Shown here: positions 21,898-31,556 of the stretch, piece after piece
Position numbering within the stretch: position 1 is the first letter of the stretch
Layout of the letters: the number at the start of each line of letters is the position of its first letter
The notes under the pieces: model-generated
What the model saw: the letters and a program-made list of their open reading frames with translations, nothing else
What the model was told of the DNA's origin: nothing
The model's database searches: none
Made by a program: the position numbers and the translations under genes
Assembly: GCA_027486835.1 (NCBI GenBank)
Contig: JAIXOJ010000026.1
Span: 1 to 37,315, forward strand
Reading direction: 5' to 3'
Source of the DNA: Chitinophagaceae bacterium
GTDB lineage: Bacteria > Bacteroidota > Bacteroidia > Chitinophagales > Chitinophagaceae
DNA: 37,315 nucleotides

Positions 21898-23718
21898 ATG
21901 AAGTGGATTGCTTTTTTTCTTCTTAGCTTAGTAATACATAATAGTGTTTTACAAGCCCAAAACAAGCAATCCTATACCCCGATTATATTGCATGGGGAAG
22001 CCATTTTTAGTGATGATGAAAAATATATTATCAGTCAGGATTTTGACAATCCAGAAAATGGGGGCTATGTATGGGATTTAAAAACTGGTAAAGTGTTAAA
22101 CAAATATTTAAATGACAAAGACTCATTTATCCGTAGAAACACACTTTATAGTATTGATCAGAATCCGAAAAAATTTTTTTTGAAAGAAAAGCTTGACTCA
22201 CTTTTAACTAATAAACAAAGATATGATGCGGCTGAAATCAGTAACAATAGTCAATGTATTGCCATTAAATATTGGGATAAGCTTTCTATCTACAATTTCA
22301 ATACAAGTAAAGAAATACTTAAACTTAAATCAAATAGTGTTCGAACAAAATTCCATTTCAGTATAACTGGCAAATATCTATTGGTTACAGATGAATACTG
22401 GGGAGATTTTCATGTACATAATTTAAAATTTATTTTGTTTAATACAGAAACCTTCAAAGTTGAATATAAAATAAAAGGAATTCATCCAACTGTACAAGCA
22501 GAATTTTCCCCAAAACATCATCATATAATAAATAGGAATTCATCCGAAGTAAATCTTTTAGAAGTATCAAAAGATAAAATAAAAGGATGTTCATTTAATA
22601 ATGATTTTAATAATTGCTCCGCTATTAGTTATGACGACAAATTGATAGCAATAGTTGGTAATTACTACGACACTTGTACCGTAAAACAAATATCTACAGG
22701 AAAAACAGTATCAGAAATAATATTTGAAGATGGTTATAGTAAAAAGTTGCATTTTGATGCTAAATCAAAATATATAATGTACAAGTTACCAATGGGCTCT
22801 GCTGCATCAGGTGGAGCTCATTGGCAATGCAATCAATCATTGAGCATAAACTTTTTCAACCTAAAATCTAAAAAGAATAAATCATTTTATTGTAACTGTA
22901 TTAGCTCTGAAGGATTTGATAAGCATTTTAGAAAAATGTACTTCTATCATGAAGGCCATAATGCAGATAATGATAAAAGTTATTCTGCAATCATTGGGCT
23001 GGAAAAAAATGATACAATATTCAAAACTGATATTCCTGTAGAGTGGCTTGAACCCAACTGTATTACTAATAATTATTCGCTGGCAATGACCAATCATGGT
23101 AGAGAAAGTTCATATTACTGGAATTCCAAGAAAAATAGTGTAATGCATTTTAAGGATACAACTTGTAAGGATTCCTTACATGGTTCAGGAATGTCGGGTG
23201 AACAAAATGAATTTATTTATTCAATAAAGATATGGGACATCAAAACCCAACAATTAAAATATATTTTAAAAGGAAACTTAAGCCCTATTTATTTTTCTAG
23301 ATTCAATAAGAAAGGTACAATACTAATTACTGTTTCTAAACCCGAAGTTTTAATTAATGGCAAGTTTATCTTGCGCAAAAACAAGGTAATGATTTGGGAT
23401 ATGCAAAAAGGAAGTTTGGTAAAATCTTTTGCAATTGATTCTAGTGCAACAATTGGTGATGTATGGTTTGAAAAGAACTTACTTCTTACTTATGATAATA
23501 ATGGAATACAAATGTATAATTTGGAGGAAGGAAGGAAATTATTTTCATTGTATTCCTTTGATAAAGATGATTATGTAATTATAGACGAACAAGGCATGTT
23601 TGATGGTACAAAAGAAGGTTTAAGTAAAATTTATTGTAATCATAATGGCAAATTGACTTCATTGGAAGACATGAAAGAAACATATTACTATCCAAATTTG
23701 ATAAAAAAATTTCTGTAA
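21898..23718 (+). CDS. Secreted WD40-like beta-propeller protein lacking a C-terminal effector domain
   Basis: The protein has 606 residues with a signal peptide (MKWIAFFLLSLVIHNSVLQA). The body shows repeated propeller blades ending in W-D or equivalent (GYVWDLKTGKVL, KIWDIKTQQLKYIL, MIWDMQKGSLVKSF). The last 60 residues, with KDDYVIIDEQGMFDGTKEGL and YYYPNLIKKFL, resemble the linker that in WD40-caspase (peptidase C14) proteins joins the propeller to the caspase-like domain; here the protein stops right after it and no caspase coding sequence follows. Base composition is visibly more A+T-rich than that of neighbouring genes. It may be a scaffold or regulator, or the product of domain loss. 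Confidence 0.75.
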   Translation: MKWIAFFLLSLVIHNSVLQAQNKQSYTPIILHGEAIFSDDEKYIISQDFDNPENGGYVWDLKTGKVLNKYLNDKDSFIRRNTLYSIDQNPKKFFLKEKLDSLLTNKQRYDAAEISNNSQCIAIKYWDKLSIYNFNTSKEILKLKSNSVRTKFHFSITGKYLLVTDEYWGDFHVHNLKFILFNTETFKVEYKIKGIHPTVQAEFSPKHHHIINRNSSEVNLLEVSKDKIKGCSFNNDFNNCSAISYDDKLIAIVGNYYDTCTVKQISTGKTVSEIIFEDGYSKKLHFDAKSKYIMYKLPMGSAASGGAHWQCNQSLSINFFNLKSKKNKSFYCNCISSEGFDKHFRKMYFYHEGHNADNDKSYSAIIGLEKNDTIFKTDIPVEWLEPNCITNNYSLAMTNHGRESSYYWNSKKNSVMHFKDTTCKDSLHGSGMSGEQNEFIYSIKIWDIKTQQLKYILKGNLSPIYFSRFNKKGTILITVSKPEVLINGKFILRKNKVMIWDMQKGSLVKSFAIDSSATIGDVWFEKNLLLTYDNNGIQMYNLEEGRKLFSLYSFDKDDYVIIDEQGMFDGTKEGLSKIYCNHNGKLTSLEDMKETYYYPNLIKKFL

Positions 23719-24399
23719 TTGGGTAAAAAGTAACATCAATTAGATTAATTGCCAATTGGTTCGTGCCTTTGTTTAACACGAGAAATAAGAGGTTAAGCGA
23801 CTGTTTGATGATTGCAAAATGATAATAGATTATCTATTACATATGCCTTACAAAAGGATGCTAAGGAGAGGGGAAGGTAATTGGTTGTTTTATAAAGTTG
23901 CTTGAGAGAAATGGGATGTGGGAATATTTTTCTCAATAGTCAGGGAAGAGCTAGGCTAGCTGTTTAGACCTGTGGTCGATTCAAATTCAATTCGTTAGGT
24001 GCATAAAAGTATTTCGCTTCCCCAAATTTAAACATCACCCCTACCCCTCTCCAAAGGTGAGGGAACTGGAATCTTTGCCTGGTATTTATTAGGTTATATT
24101 TTTACACTTTGTTTATTTGGCGCATGTAATTTGTTTTTCGGTAGTCTGCATTTATCTAACCTCCACATCATGGCGGTTTAGTACAGCAAAAGCTAAAAAC
24201 TTTTTGCACCTATTTAGTTAAGGAATTTGTTATTCACCCGTAATCAATGTACGAACAAAAATAAACATATTAATCGAACAATTAACCTCTTTATTTTACA
24301 ATAAAAACTTCACTTATCCCCTATTCGTCCAATAGTGGCAACATTTTTCTACAACAAACGACGTTGAAAGATTTTAGTTAAACCGTTTACATTTGATGT
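23719..24399. other. Gene-free stretch with repeat copy E
   Basis: About 680 bp with no convincing open frame. The dispersed repeat occupies 24031-24160. TACATTTG at 24388-24395 matches the -7 consensus but lies only 5 nt from the next start codon, too close for a normal leader. Confidence 0.6.
24031..24160 (+). repeat. Dispersed repeat, copy E
   Basis: AACATCACCCCTACCCCTCT is followed by CCAAAGGTGAGGGAACTGGA, the GGTATTTATTAGG stretch and a T-rich tail with GTAGTCTGCATTT, the same tail end as in copy C. Confidence 0.85.
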
Positions 24400-25479
24400 A
24401 TGCTTAAATCGGTTTTTGAACAATATGGCTTGACCTCGGTGTTGGAAGTGGTTACTTTGAAAGGGGGGCTTATTAATAGTACCTGGAAAATTGTTTGCAG
24501 CGATAGATCCTATATTCTTCAAAAAGTAAACAACTATGTTTTCAACAACCCGGAACATATTGCGAACAATATCAAAAACATCGGCGATTATTTGAAGTTC
24601 GAACATCCTTGGTATTTATTTGTACCGCTTATTCCCACCATAAAGGGTGAAGAACAATTGCATATTCCCGAAAATGGGCATTATAGGCTGTTCCCTTTTG
24701 TAGAAGGATCCGTAACGTATAGTGTACTAGAAAACAGCCATCTTGCTTACGAAGCGGCGGTACAATTTGGTCGGTTAACAAAACTGCTAGCCCAATTTCC
24801 TACCCAAACCTTGCATATCCCACTTCCAGATTTCCATAATTTACGATTGAGGTACAATCAATTTGAATCAGCACTTATTACTGGCAATAAACTCCGATTG
24901 AAAGTAGCAGAAAATAGCATAGATGGGATAAAAAAAAACCAACAAATAGTAAAGCAATATGATGAATTGATAAAGCACCAAAGTTTTAAAACGAGGGTAA
25001 TGCATCACGATACCAAAATAAACAATGTGCTATTTGATACAAACATGAAAGGACTGTGTGTGATTGACTTAGACACGTTAATGCCCGGGTATTTTATCAG
25101 CGATGTAGGCGACATGATGCGCACCTACCTCTCGCCTGTAAGCGAAGAGGAGACCGATTTTACGAAAATAGAGATTAGGGAAGATTTTTTTCAGGCAATA
25201 GTAGCGGGTTATTTGTCTGAAATGAAACAAGAATTGAGCAAGGAAGAAATAGATAACTTTATATATGCTGGCAAGTTTATCATCTATATGCAGGCAATTC
25301 GGTTTTTAACCGACTACCTCCTAAACGATGTTTATTATGGTGAACAATACCTTGGCCACAACCTAGTGCGAGCTAACAACCAATTCGTATTGCTTCAAAA
25401 ACTGATAGAAAAAGAACCAATGCTGGAAAAAAGGATCAAAACATTTATGGATGAGACTATGGATACACTTTCGATTTGA
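24400..25479 (+). CDS. APH-fold phosphotransferase, N-acetylhexosamine 1-kinase-like
   Basis: The protein has 359 residues of the choline-kinase/aminoglycoside-phosphotransferase fold: N lobe with GGLINSTWKI and YILQKVNNYVFNNPEHIANNI, catalytic HHDTKINNVLFD with the Brenner Asp, and the metal-binding VIDLDTLMPGYFISDVGDM. The sequence style ILQ-x-VN-x-x-VF-x-NP and HHDTKINN is that of NahK-type anomeric kinases, which phosphorylate GlcNAc/GalNAc at C1 in hexosamine salvage. The usual partners (GlcNAc-1-phosphate uridylyltransferase, phosphorylase) are not adjacent, so the substrate remains inferred. It stands alone between two gene-free stretches. Confidence 0.8.
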   Translation: MLKSVFEQYGLTSVLEVVTLKGGLINSTWKIVCSDRSYILQKVNNYVFNNPEHIANNIKNIGDYLKFEHPWYLFVPLIPTIKGEEQLHIPENGHYRLFPFVEGSVTYSVLENSHLAYEAAVQFGRLTKLLAQFPTQTLHIPLPDFHNLRLRYNQFESALITGNKLRLKVAENSIDGIKKNQQIVKQYDELIKHQSFKTRVMHHDTKINNVLFDTNMKGLCVIDLDTLMPGYFISDVGDMMRTYLSPVSEEETDFTKIEIREDFFQAIVAGYLSEMKQELSKEEIDNFIYAGKFIIYMQAIRFLTDYLLNDVYYGEQYLGHNLVRANNQFVLLQKLIEKEPMLEKRIKTFMDETMDTLSI

Positions 25480-25861
25480 GCCGCACAATTATTCAATGCA
25501 ATGAATGAATTATTGCGGTGCCGAGCATTAATAGAGATACCAATGCAGTTTTTGTTCAACGCATTAAGTTTACAATGCAGTAATTGTAATAACCATTTGG
25601 GGTTCATTTACCGACATGCGTGACGCAAAAAAGATAAAAGAGATTTCATAATACATCTTTGATAGATAGTGGATTTATTACCAATTGCAACCACCTTTTT
25701 GGTCATTAATGCTGCGTCAAAAAAATGAAAGTGGGGTACAAATTTGGTTTATGAATATAATAATAGCAATATTGCAATCAACTACTTTGGTTATGGGTTG
25801 ATGTAGATAGCACAGACAATCAACTAAATACTTTTTCATTAGCGCTAATTCTAAAAAATAC
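25480..25861. other. Intergenic stretch
   Basis: About 380 bp. An imperfect hairpin directly after the kinase stop (about 25482-25519, CCGCA.../...TGCGG) may end its transcript but has no T run. The rest shows no recognised feature; a short minus-strand frame at 25717-25923 is not convincing. Confidence 0.4.
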
Positions 25862-26677
25862 ATGTCAGAACAATTATACTTTATAAAATTAGATGAGAAC
25901 AAAGCTAAAATCGAATTAAGCAAACGATTAAATAGCGAATGCGATTTTTCCTTTCGAGCATACGTTGATGAAAATTATGAAGACATAAAATTTCAAGAAA
26001 TCATTAGTAAGATTAGTGAAAATATAGATTTACTAACTAATGATGAATTTTTGAGTATCTACCATTGGTTTCGTGCAAAAAATAAATTGGACAATCCCAA
26101 TCTAGATTATCGTCATTCTAAAGATTTATTAAAACAGTCTATGACTGAGTGTGGATTGGAATTATTTTATGAAAGTCCGTCAACGAGTCAAGTTAGAAAA
26201 TTTCACAGTATTATGTCGGACTATGAATGCCATATAGAATCAGACATAAATTATTTATGCAAATCAGTTGAATTTAATAACTTTCTAAAGTATGGAATTT
26301 GTTATACTGGAGAGTTAAGAATATTTTTGAACAAGAAATATTACAAGGAATTAGATAATAAGTATGATCTAGAATTTGAACAAAAAATTGATGAAATCAT
26401 TTTGAATGATGGCAAAAAATATCGTACTATGGCTTTGACTGAATTTATTGTTACATATAAATACAATTTAGAGACCATTCAATTACTACCACCATTGAGG
26501 GAATTTGAAAAAAGTATGAGAGATAATGAATCATATAGTTATCCAATAGAGTTTAATCCGATATTAGAAAGAGAAAGAGACTTGGTTAGCTTAGCATGGG
26601 TATATGATGACTTAGTTGTGCTATGGGAAGAATTGAAAAATTATACAGGAACTGTATTGATGATACATGATTGCTAA
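25862..26677 (+). CDS. Hypothetical protein, unrecognised
   Basis: A 271-residue acidic, soluble protein with no signal peptide or membrane helix. It looks helical and rich in Glu, Lys, Tyr and Asn (FQEIISKISENIDLLTNDEF, FEQKIDEIILNDGKKYRTMA). I recognise no domain. The coding sequence is more A+T-rich than the housekeeping genes in the window and is isolated by 380 bp upstream and 550 bp downstream without genes, which suggests lateral acquisition. It could be a small immunity-like or cargo protein, but nothing in the sequence establishes that. Confidence 0.75.
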   Translation: MSEQLYFIKLDENKAKIELSKRLNSECDFSFRAYVDENYEDIKFQEIISKISENIDLLTNDEFLSIYHWFRAKNKLDNPNLDYRHSKDLLKQSMTECGLELFYESPSTSQVRKFHSIMSDYECHIESDINYLCKSVEFNNFLKYGICYTGELRIFLNKKYYKELDNKYDLEFEQKIDEIILNDGKKYRTMALTEFIVTYKYNLETIQLLPPLREFEKSMRDNESYSYPIEFNPILERERDLVSLAWVYDDLVVLWEELKNYTGTVLMIHDC

Positions 26678-27226
26678 AATAAATACTCTTGGTTGGGCGA
26701 CCTGTTCAGCTGGGCAAGCTCCATAAATTGATAAATTGGATTTTCAAATACCATTTATATGCAAACGGGATAGCCTATTATAATTGGCATGTAAATAAAA
26801 CAGATGCAATATTGTAATGATCAACTGTGGTTTTAAGTTGACGGAAGATCAATTCTTCATACTAGACCTAGTTTCCCAACTGTATCCTATTCTGTGCTAA
26901 ACTCACTTTTATTATTTTAGAGAGACTATTATTGAAGCAAATAAATACTAAAAACACGATTAAAAATGTAAAAAAAGTGTTTGGAAAAGTATTGTATTTA
27001 CTGTGCAAAATCTTTAAGAAATGATTTATTGGCTACAGAAAATAATCTTTCAGGTGGGTGCTTGCTTACTACCTTTTGACTACGGCTTTTAGTGGCGTAT
27101 TTGTGTAAAAACTTAGGCTTTTATTATTTTTTCCTCCTGAAACCTAAGAAGTGTGCCATCTGTGAAGTTTCTTTTCTTAATTTGGCTGCGTAGGGAGGTA
27201 TCCCTTTTTCAAAATCGATTGTAATT
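26678..27226. other. Intergenic stretch without recognised features
   Basis: About 550 bp, A+T-rich, with many stops in all frames. No repeat copy, hairpin terminator or RNA-gene fold was seen. Confidence 0.45.
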
Positions 27227-27685
27227 ATGGCACTACCCAACATTTTTTCACCAGAAGTAACTGCAACTTTAATTGATAGAATAGAGCGGCTCAAACCCGA
27301 TTTATCACCCAAGTGGGGCAAAATGAATGCTGCCCAAATGTTGGCACACTGCAATGTGAGTTATGAAATGGCTTTTGAAAACAAACATGCCAAACCCAAT
27401 TTCTTTCTCCGATTTATTTTAGGAACGTTTATCAAACCTGTTGTGGTAAACGAAACACCTTTTAAGCAAGGATCTAGGACAGCGCCTGCATTTATTATAG
27501 CTGATGAAAGAGATTTTAATGCAGAAAAAAAACGATTGATTGATTATATCCACAAAACAGAGGCATTAGGTGCAGCAGGATTTGACCAAAAAGAATCTCT
27601 ATCTTTTGGGAAACTAACATCCACTGAATGGAATAACTTATTTTATAAACACTTAAACCATCATTTATCTCAATTTGGGGTGTAG
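27227..27685 (+). CDS. DUF1569/DinB-like protein
   Basis: The protein has 152 residues and resembles the DUF1569 branch of the DinB/YfiT four-helix-bundle fold: LKPDLSPKWGKMNAAQMLAHCNVSYEMAF carries the first conserved His, and the C-terminal NNLFYKHLNHHLSQFGV supplies further His ligands of the expected metal site. Such proteins are often thiol-dependent transferases or metal-binding hydrolases; activity cannot be assigned here. The next gene begins 65 bp later on the same strand. Confidence 0.8.
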   Translation: MALPNIFSPEVTATLIDRIERLKPDLSPKWGKMNAAQMLAHCNVSYEMAFENKHAKPNFFLRFILGTFIKPVVVNETPFKQGSRTAPAFIIADERDFNAEKKRLIDYIHKTEALGAAGFDQKESLSFGKLTSTEWNNLFYKHLNHHLSQFGV

Positions 27686-27750
27686 TACTTGGTTATGTTT
27701 CTATCTGTATTATTCACTCTTAACTAATAAACTTTTTAAATTATTGGCTT

Positions 27751-28413
27751 ATGCGTAAACTAATTTTTTTATTCTGCTTTTTTTATACCTCGCAACTGCT
27801 GGCGCAAAAGTGTAAAACCTTTAGGATTGGCGTTCAGGGTGATACGCTTGATTGCATGGATCAAAAAGGAAGAAAACAAGGAAAGTGGGTTATTAAAACA
27901 CCTGCCGCACATGGAGAACCGGGATTTGACGATGAGGGTGAATATAAGGACGATTTAAAAGAAGGTTTGTGGAGGAGATACAGTGCTATGGGTGATTTTA
28001 TTGCGGTAGAAAACTATCGTTGGGGTATGAAGGATGGCATTTCTCAGTATTTTAATATTTACGGGCTGGAACATGACGAAAGTTGGCGAGCTATTAATCC
28101 CTTGCAACCCTTTGACACGGTGGTGGTAAACGATGTAAATAATCCAGATAAATTTGAAATGAAGGTGGTAAAAGTAGATCCTACTGCCCAACGACATGGA
28201 AATTGGCATTACTACGAAGCCCAGTCGGGCAGTTTAATACGAACTGAATATTATCTTTTTGATAAATTACAAGATGCTGCCAAAATTAAAAAGAAAAAAC
28301 TGGCGGAAGATCCAAACCAAGGGATGTCGAAGCCAAAAGAAGTAATTGAATTTGAAAGAAAAATTGCTGGGAAACGAAGAGTGAGAATCAGGGATGGTAG
28401 TACTAAATATTAG
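27751..28413 (+). CDS. Secreted MORN/YwqK-like repeat protein
   Basis: The protein has 220 residues and a signal peptide (MRKLIFLFCFFYTSQLLAQ). The middle contains repeats of the MORN/YwqK type, each with a G-x-W-x-x-Y pattern (GRKQGKWVIKTP, DLKEGLWRRYSAMGDF, GMKDGISQYFNIYG, QRHGNWHYYEAQSG). The C terminus is strongly basic (AKIKKKKLAEDP, IAGKRRVRIRDG). Exported proteins of this kind are frequent in Bacteroidota and their role is unknown. No toxin-like gene is adjacent, so the antitoxin label sometimes attached to YwqK-like proteins is not supported here. Confidence 0.7.
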   Translation: MRKLIFLFCFFYTSQLLAQKCKTFRIGVQGDTLDCMDQKGRKQGKWVIKTPAAHGEPGFDDEGEYKDDLKEGLWRRYSAMGDFIAVENYRWGMKDGISQYFNIYGLEHDESWRAINPLQPFDTVVVNDVNNPDKFEMKVVKVDPTAQRHGNWHYYEAQSGSLIRTEYYLFDKLQDAAKIKKKKLAEDPNQGMSKPKEVIEFERKIAGKRRVRIRDGSTKY

Positions 28414-28545
28414 TTGGTGATTCCTCAATCTATATTTCATTTTGGTAATTGCCTCCTACTCTTTAAATTCAATTACCACTTTACCAATAACTCCATATAA
28501 TCATTCCCAATCAACAATCATTCATGTACTAACACGTTCTTATTT

Positions 28546-29652
28546 ATGAAACAATTTTTATTTCTCACCTTCACCATTGTGTTTTTTACAGTTGCACAAG
28601 CCAACCATCCGACACATGTACATCCGGTACAAAAAAAATCCGCAACTACCCGTTTAGGTGGTGGTGTATTAAGTAAAATAGGGGTACAACTCTTTAAACA
28701 GTTTGATACCTTATTTAAAAATATGGACGGATTGGCCATTGTTTTTGATAGTTCATTTAGCAATGGGTATGGCTTGGAGGATGCTACTAAATTTACCAAC
28801 TCCACAGATAATATTTCGGTAAGAGAAGGAAGTTACTTATTAAGTATTGATGGCAGAAAGCCACCATCTATAAAAGACACCCTTAGCTTGGTTTTACAAC
28901 AAGTGACCACCAATAATTACCAACTTCATGTGGATGGTAGTTTTTACGTTTCCAACGGTGTGGTTCCTTACATATATGACAAATACCTTAGTAAAGATTT
29001 GGAAGTAAAAAACAAATTAAACGTGTTTGCATTTTCAATAGATACGTCAAAAGGCAACTCTTACAAGAATAGGTTTTATGTGATTTTCAAACCCGTGCCG
29101 CTGCCAATTAAAACCATATCCCTAAAGGCTAGTTTACAAGGTAACAATACGTTATTACAATGGCAAAATAATGATCACATGATCCACTTTGAAATTGAAC
29201 GTTCCCTTAATAAAGGTGTGTTTGAAACCGTGGGTATCATCAGTAATATATCAGCAAGCGACTACAACCTAAGTTTTCTGGATAGGAACTTATTAGAAGG
29301 CAATTATTATTATCGTCTCAAGGCCGTAAACCCCCGAGGGGAGATTGGGTACAGTACAGGTGTAGTGATTTCCGTGGGTAGGGCTGGCGCAAATTATTTG
29401 TTCTATCCTAATCCATTTGGCGGTAAACAGTTGAATATCCAATTGACTAATGCCTTGAAAGGCAAATATTATGTGGACATTCACAATTGGCTAGGTCAAT
29501 TAATTGATACCGAAGTATTTGAACATCAAGGAGGTAGTGATAATTTTCAACTCAATTTGGAGAAACAACTAATAAAAGGGTTGTACACTATTGGTATAAG
29601 AAATGCCAGCGGACAACGTCTTTATCTTACCAACATGTCAGTTCAGCAATAA
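28546..29652 (+). CDS. Type IX secretion system cargo with C-terminal sorting domain
   Basis: The protein has 368 residues. It has a signal peptide (MKQFLFLTFTIVFFTVAQA), a beta-rich region (~45-190; LEDATKFTNSTDNISVREGS) like modules found in secreted Bacteroidota surface proteins, and a fibronectin-III-like segment (~195-275; LLQWQNNDHMIHFEIERS, YYYRLKAVNPRGEIGYS). The last ~80 residues form a type A sorting domain, YPNPFGGKQLNIQL...GLYTIGIRNASGQ, which directs passage through the T9SS and attachment outside the outer membrane. A strong terminator follows. Confidence 0.85.
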   Translation: MKQFLFLTFTIVFFTVAQANHPTHVHPVQKKSATTRLGGGVLSKIGVQLFKQFDTLFKNMDGLAIVFDSSFSNGYGLEDATKFTNSTDNISVREGSYLLSIDGRKPPSIKDTLSLVLQQVTTNNYQLHVDGSFYVSNGVVPYIYDKYLSKDLEVKNKLNVFAFSIDTSKGNSYKNRFYVIFKPVPLPIKTISLKASLQGNNTLLQWQNNDHMIHFEIERSLNKGVFETVGIISNISASDYNLSFLDRNLLEGNYYYRLKAVNPRGEIGYSTGVVISVGRAGANYLFYPNPFGGKQLNIQLTNALKGKYYVDIHNWLGQLIDTEVFEHQGGSDNFQLNLEKQLIKGLYTIGIRNASGQRLYLTNMSVQQ

Positions 29653-29677
29653 TCTACTAGACAGAAAGTAATCTTAT

Positions 29678-29727
29678 AGCAACGCCCCAACATTGAAATC
29701 TGTTTTCATGTTGGGGCGTTGCTCTTT
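29678..29727 (+). terminator. Intrinsic terminator of the T9SS cargo gene
   Basis: AGCAACGCCCCAACAT (29678-29693) pairs with ATGTTGGGGCGTTGCT (29708-29723); TGAAA and TTTCA can extend the stem. It lies 25 bp after the stop and is followed by CTTT. Confidence 0.85.
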
Positions 29728-29837
29728 ACGGTAATGCTCCAATTTATTAATTAGTATCTCATTGAAAAACTAGGTAGACAGGCTGATTGAAGTGAATTTT
29801 CAGGAGGTTGATTAATAGTTTTCTCTCACATCATTTA

Positions 29838-29925
29838 AACCTCACCCCAATTCCTCTTCAAAAGAGAAGGAACTGGAATCATTGACTGGTATGGGTTTTG
29901 TACTATTTTATACATTGTAAAACAC
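29838..29925 (+). repeat. Dispersed repeat, copy F
   Basis: AACCTCACCCCAATTCCTCT is followed by TCAAAAGAGAAGGAACTGGA, then ATTGACTGGTATGGG and a T-rich tail. It is the most diverged copy in the stem but keeps base pairing (CCTCTTC/GAGAAGG), which suggests the stem matters. Confidence 0.8.
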
Positions 29926-30062
29926 CTCATGCAGGTGCTTTTCTCTTTGATAATCGTTCCTCTAACATTAACAGCAGTACGTTTCATTAAGAGAAAGTAA
30001 AAAAAATTATGAACCCATCTAGCAATCAAGAATAGTATATTTGATTTTGTAACAGTAGAGAT

Positions 30063-31556
30063 TTACTGATGAAAATATTTGGGTTTGAACTTATCCCATA
30101 ACTGTACTGCATCAGGACTTAAAGCTAAAACAAGCGTAGCAAGTAGCATAATTCCTGAAAACAAGACGGATTTCAGAATAATACCAACTATTAAAGGACA
30201 AAAACTACCCATCCACTTACTAAAGAAAAATGCGGCTACAGTTACTACAATAGCCAAACCTGTCTTTCTGTCAAAAGGTTGCATATCAAATTTTCTACGG
30301 ATAAATTCAAACCGAATAAAATTGTACACGCAGAAAGAAATCAACTGTGCATAAGCAGAACCTATAATTCCAAAGCTTTTTATTAAGAAATAATTAGTGG
30401 GGATGATTAATACAATCATAATAATACCACTAAAGAAGTCAAACCGCCAATGTGCTGAGGTTATTATAACCATGCCGTTTACGCCTGTACCAGCATCTAT
30501 TATTCGTACTAATCCGAGAATAATCATTGCATCAATCCCCAACAAGTAGCTTTCTTTTAAGTGAAATGCTTGAATGGCGTCTGCGGCATTGAGTACCACA
30601 TTTCCATAAATAAATAAACTAGCCAATAGCATATTGATGCAACTCCTAGTATATATTCTATTTACCTCCGCCACGTCTTTATCTTTCCATGCCTTTGCCA
30701 ATACACTTACCGTAATGGCTTGCAAACTACGCTGCGGCACTTGAACCAAGTTTGCCAAATACTGAGCAAGTGTAAAAATGGCAGCAGAGCCAATGTTTAC
30801 CAATCCCCCAATTAAAATTCCATCGATGGTTTGACCCAAAGCACCAATTACTGTTCCGCTAAACATGAGTGCCTGCATCCAAACCATTTTTTTCCAAAAC
30901 TTTTTGGTAACCCTACTAATCTTAAAAGTTAAATGAAAACGCTTCTGACGAATGATATACACCAATAAGAAAAGGGTGATGACCAAGTATAAAAAAGAAA
31001 AAAGATAAACAAACCCAGAAAAATTTAATACCCTGAGGTAGTAAAGTCCAATAAGTATCGTGGTTAGCAAGCGGAGTACTGTTTCCTTCAAGAAATTGGT
31101 AACGATGGTTTTTTGTAGTACCCAAGCCAAAGACTCTAATATGCTAAACAACAAAATGCCTAACCCAAAAGGAAAAACCCAGTAGTAATAATCTAAAAAA
31201 AGTTGAGACCCTCTACTAAATTTTCGAACCATAAAAGGTTCGTAAATAATTCCAAACCCAGTAACCAATAAGAAGCCTAAAAATGCAGCACACAGTATCC
31301 AAGTGACGATGTCTATTTCATGATTAGGCAGATTGTCTTTGTAATAGGGGTAGAATTTATAAATAACAGAAATAGCCCCAAGGCTAGAAAAGGCAAAAAT
31401 GTTTTGGCCAAAATCGAAAAACAAGCGGGTAAGTCCAAATTGACTTTCCGTGAACGCCCCGTTTTTGGTGTAGAGATAAATATTAATCGCCCCGATAACA
31501 AACCCCACATACAATAATAATCCCGAAGTAATTGCCTGCTTTCTTATTGCTGCCAT
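30063..31556 (-). CDS. Wzx-like polysaccharide/lipid-linked oligosaccharide flippase
   Basis: The protein has 497 residues and about 12-14 hydrophobic segments, the topology of the MATE/PST (polysaccharide transporter) superfamily. It begins KQAITSGLLLYVGFVIGAIN and carries MQALMFSGTVIGALGQTIDGILIG and a TLAQYLANLVQVPQRSLQAI segment mid-protein, all typical of Bacteroidota O-antigen/teichoic-type exporters. Expected role: moving undecaprenyl-linked glycans across the inner membrane. It is not inside a glycan cluster here; the CDP-sugar operon is 10 kb away. It is a single minus-strand gene, with the peptidase gene 160 bp upstream. Confidence 0.88.
   Translation of the reverse strand: MAAIRKQAITSGLLLYVGFVIGAINIYLYTKNGAFTESQFGLTRLFFDFGQNIFAFSSLGAISVIYKFYPYYKDNLPNHEIDIVTWILCAAFLGFLLVTGFGIIYEPFMVRKFSRGSQLFLDYYYWVFPFGLGILLFSILESLAWVLQKTIVTNFLKETVLRLLTTILIGLYYLRVLNFSGFVYLFSFLYLVITLFLLVYIIRQKRFHLTFKISRVTKKFWKKMVWMQALMFSGTVIGALGQTIDGILIGGLVNIGSAAIFTLAQYLANLVQVPQRSLQAITVSVLAKAWKDKDVAEVNRIYTRSCINMLLASLFIYGNVVLNAADAIQAFHLKESYLLGIDAMIILGLVRIIDAGTGVNGMVIITSAHWRFDFFSGIIMIVLIIPTNYFLIKSFGIIGSAYAQLISFCVYNFIRFEFIRRKFDMQPFDRKTGLAIVVTVAAFFFSKWMGSFCPLIVGIILKSVLFSGIMLLATLVLALSPDAVQLWDKFKPKYFHQ

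Noticed and set aside
24388-24395. TACATTTG as a promoter for the kinase gene.
   Set aside because: It lies 5 nt before the start codon, so transcription would start at or after the ATG; no matching -33 box at the right spacing.
30024-30045. AATCAA.../...TTGATT hairpin downstream of the flippase gene.
   Set aside because: Only six to seven A-T-rich pairs and no T run on the minus strand, so not supported as a terminator.
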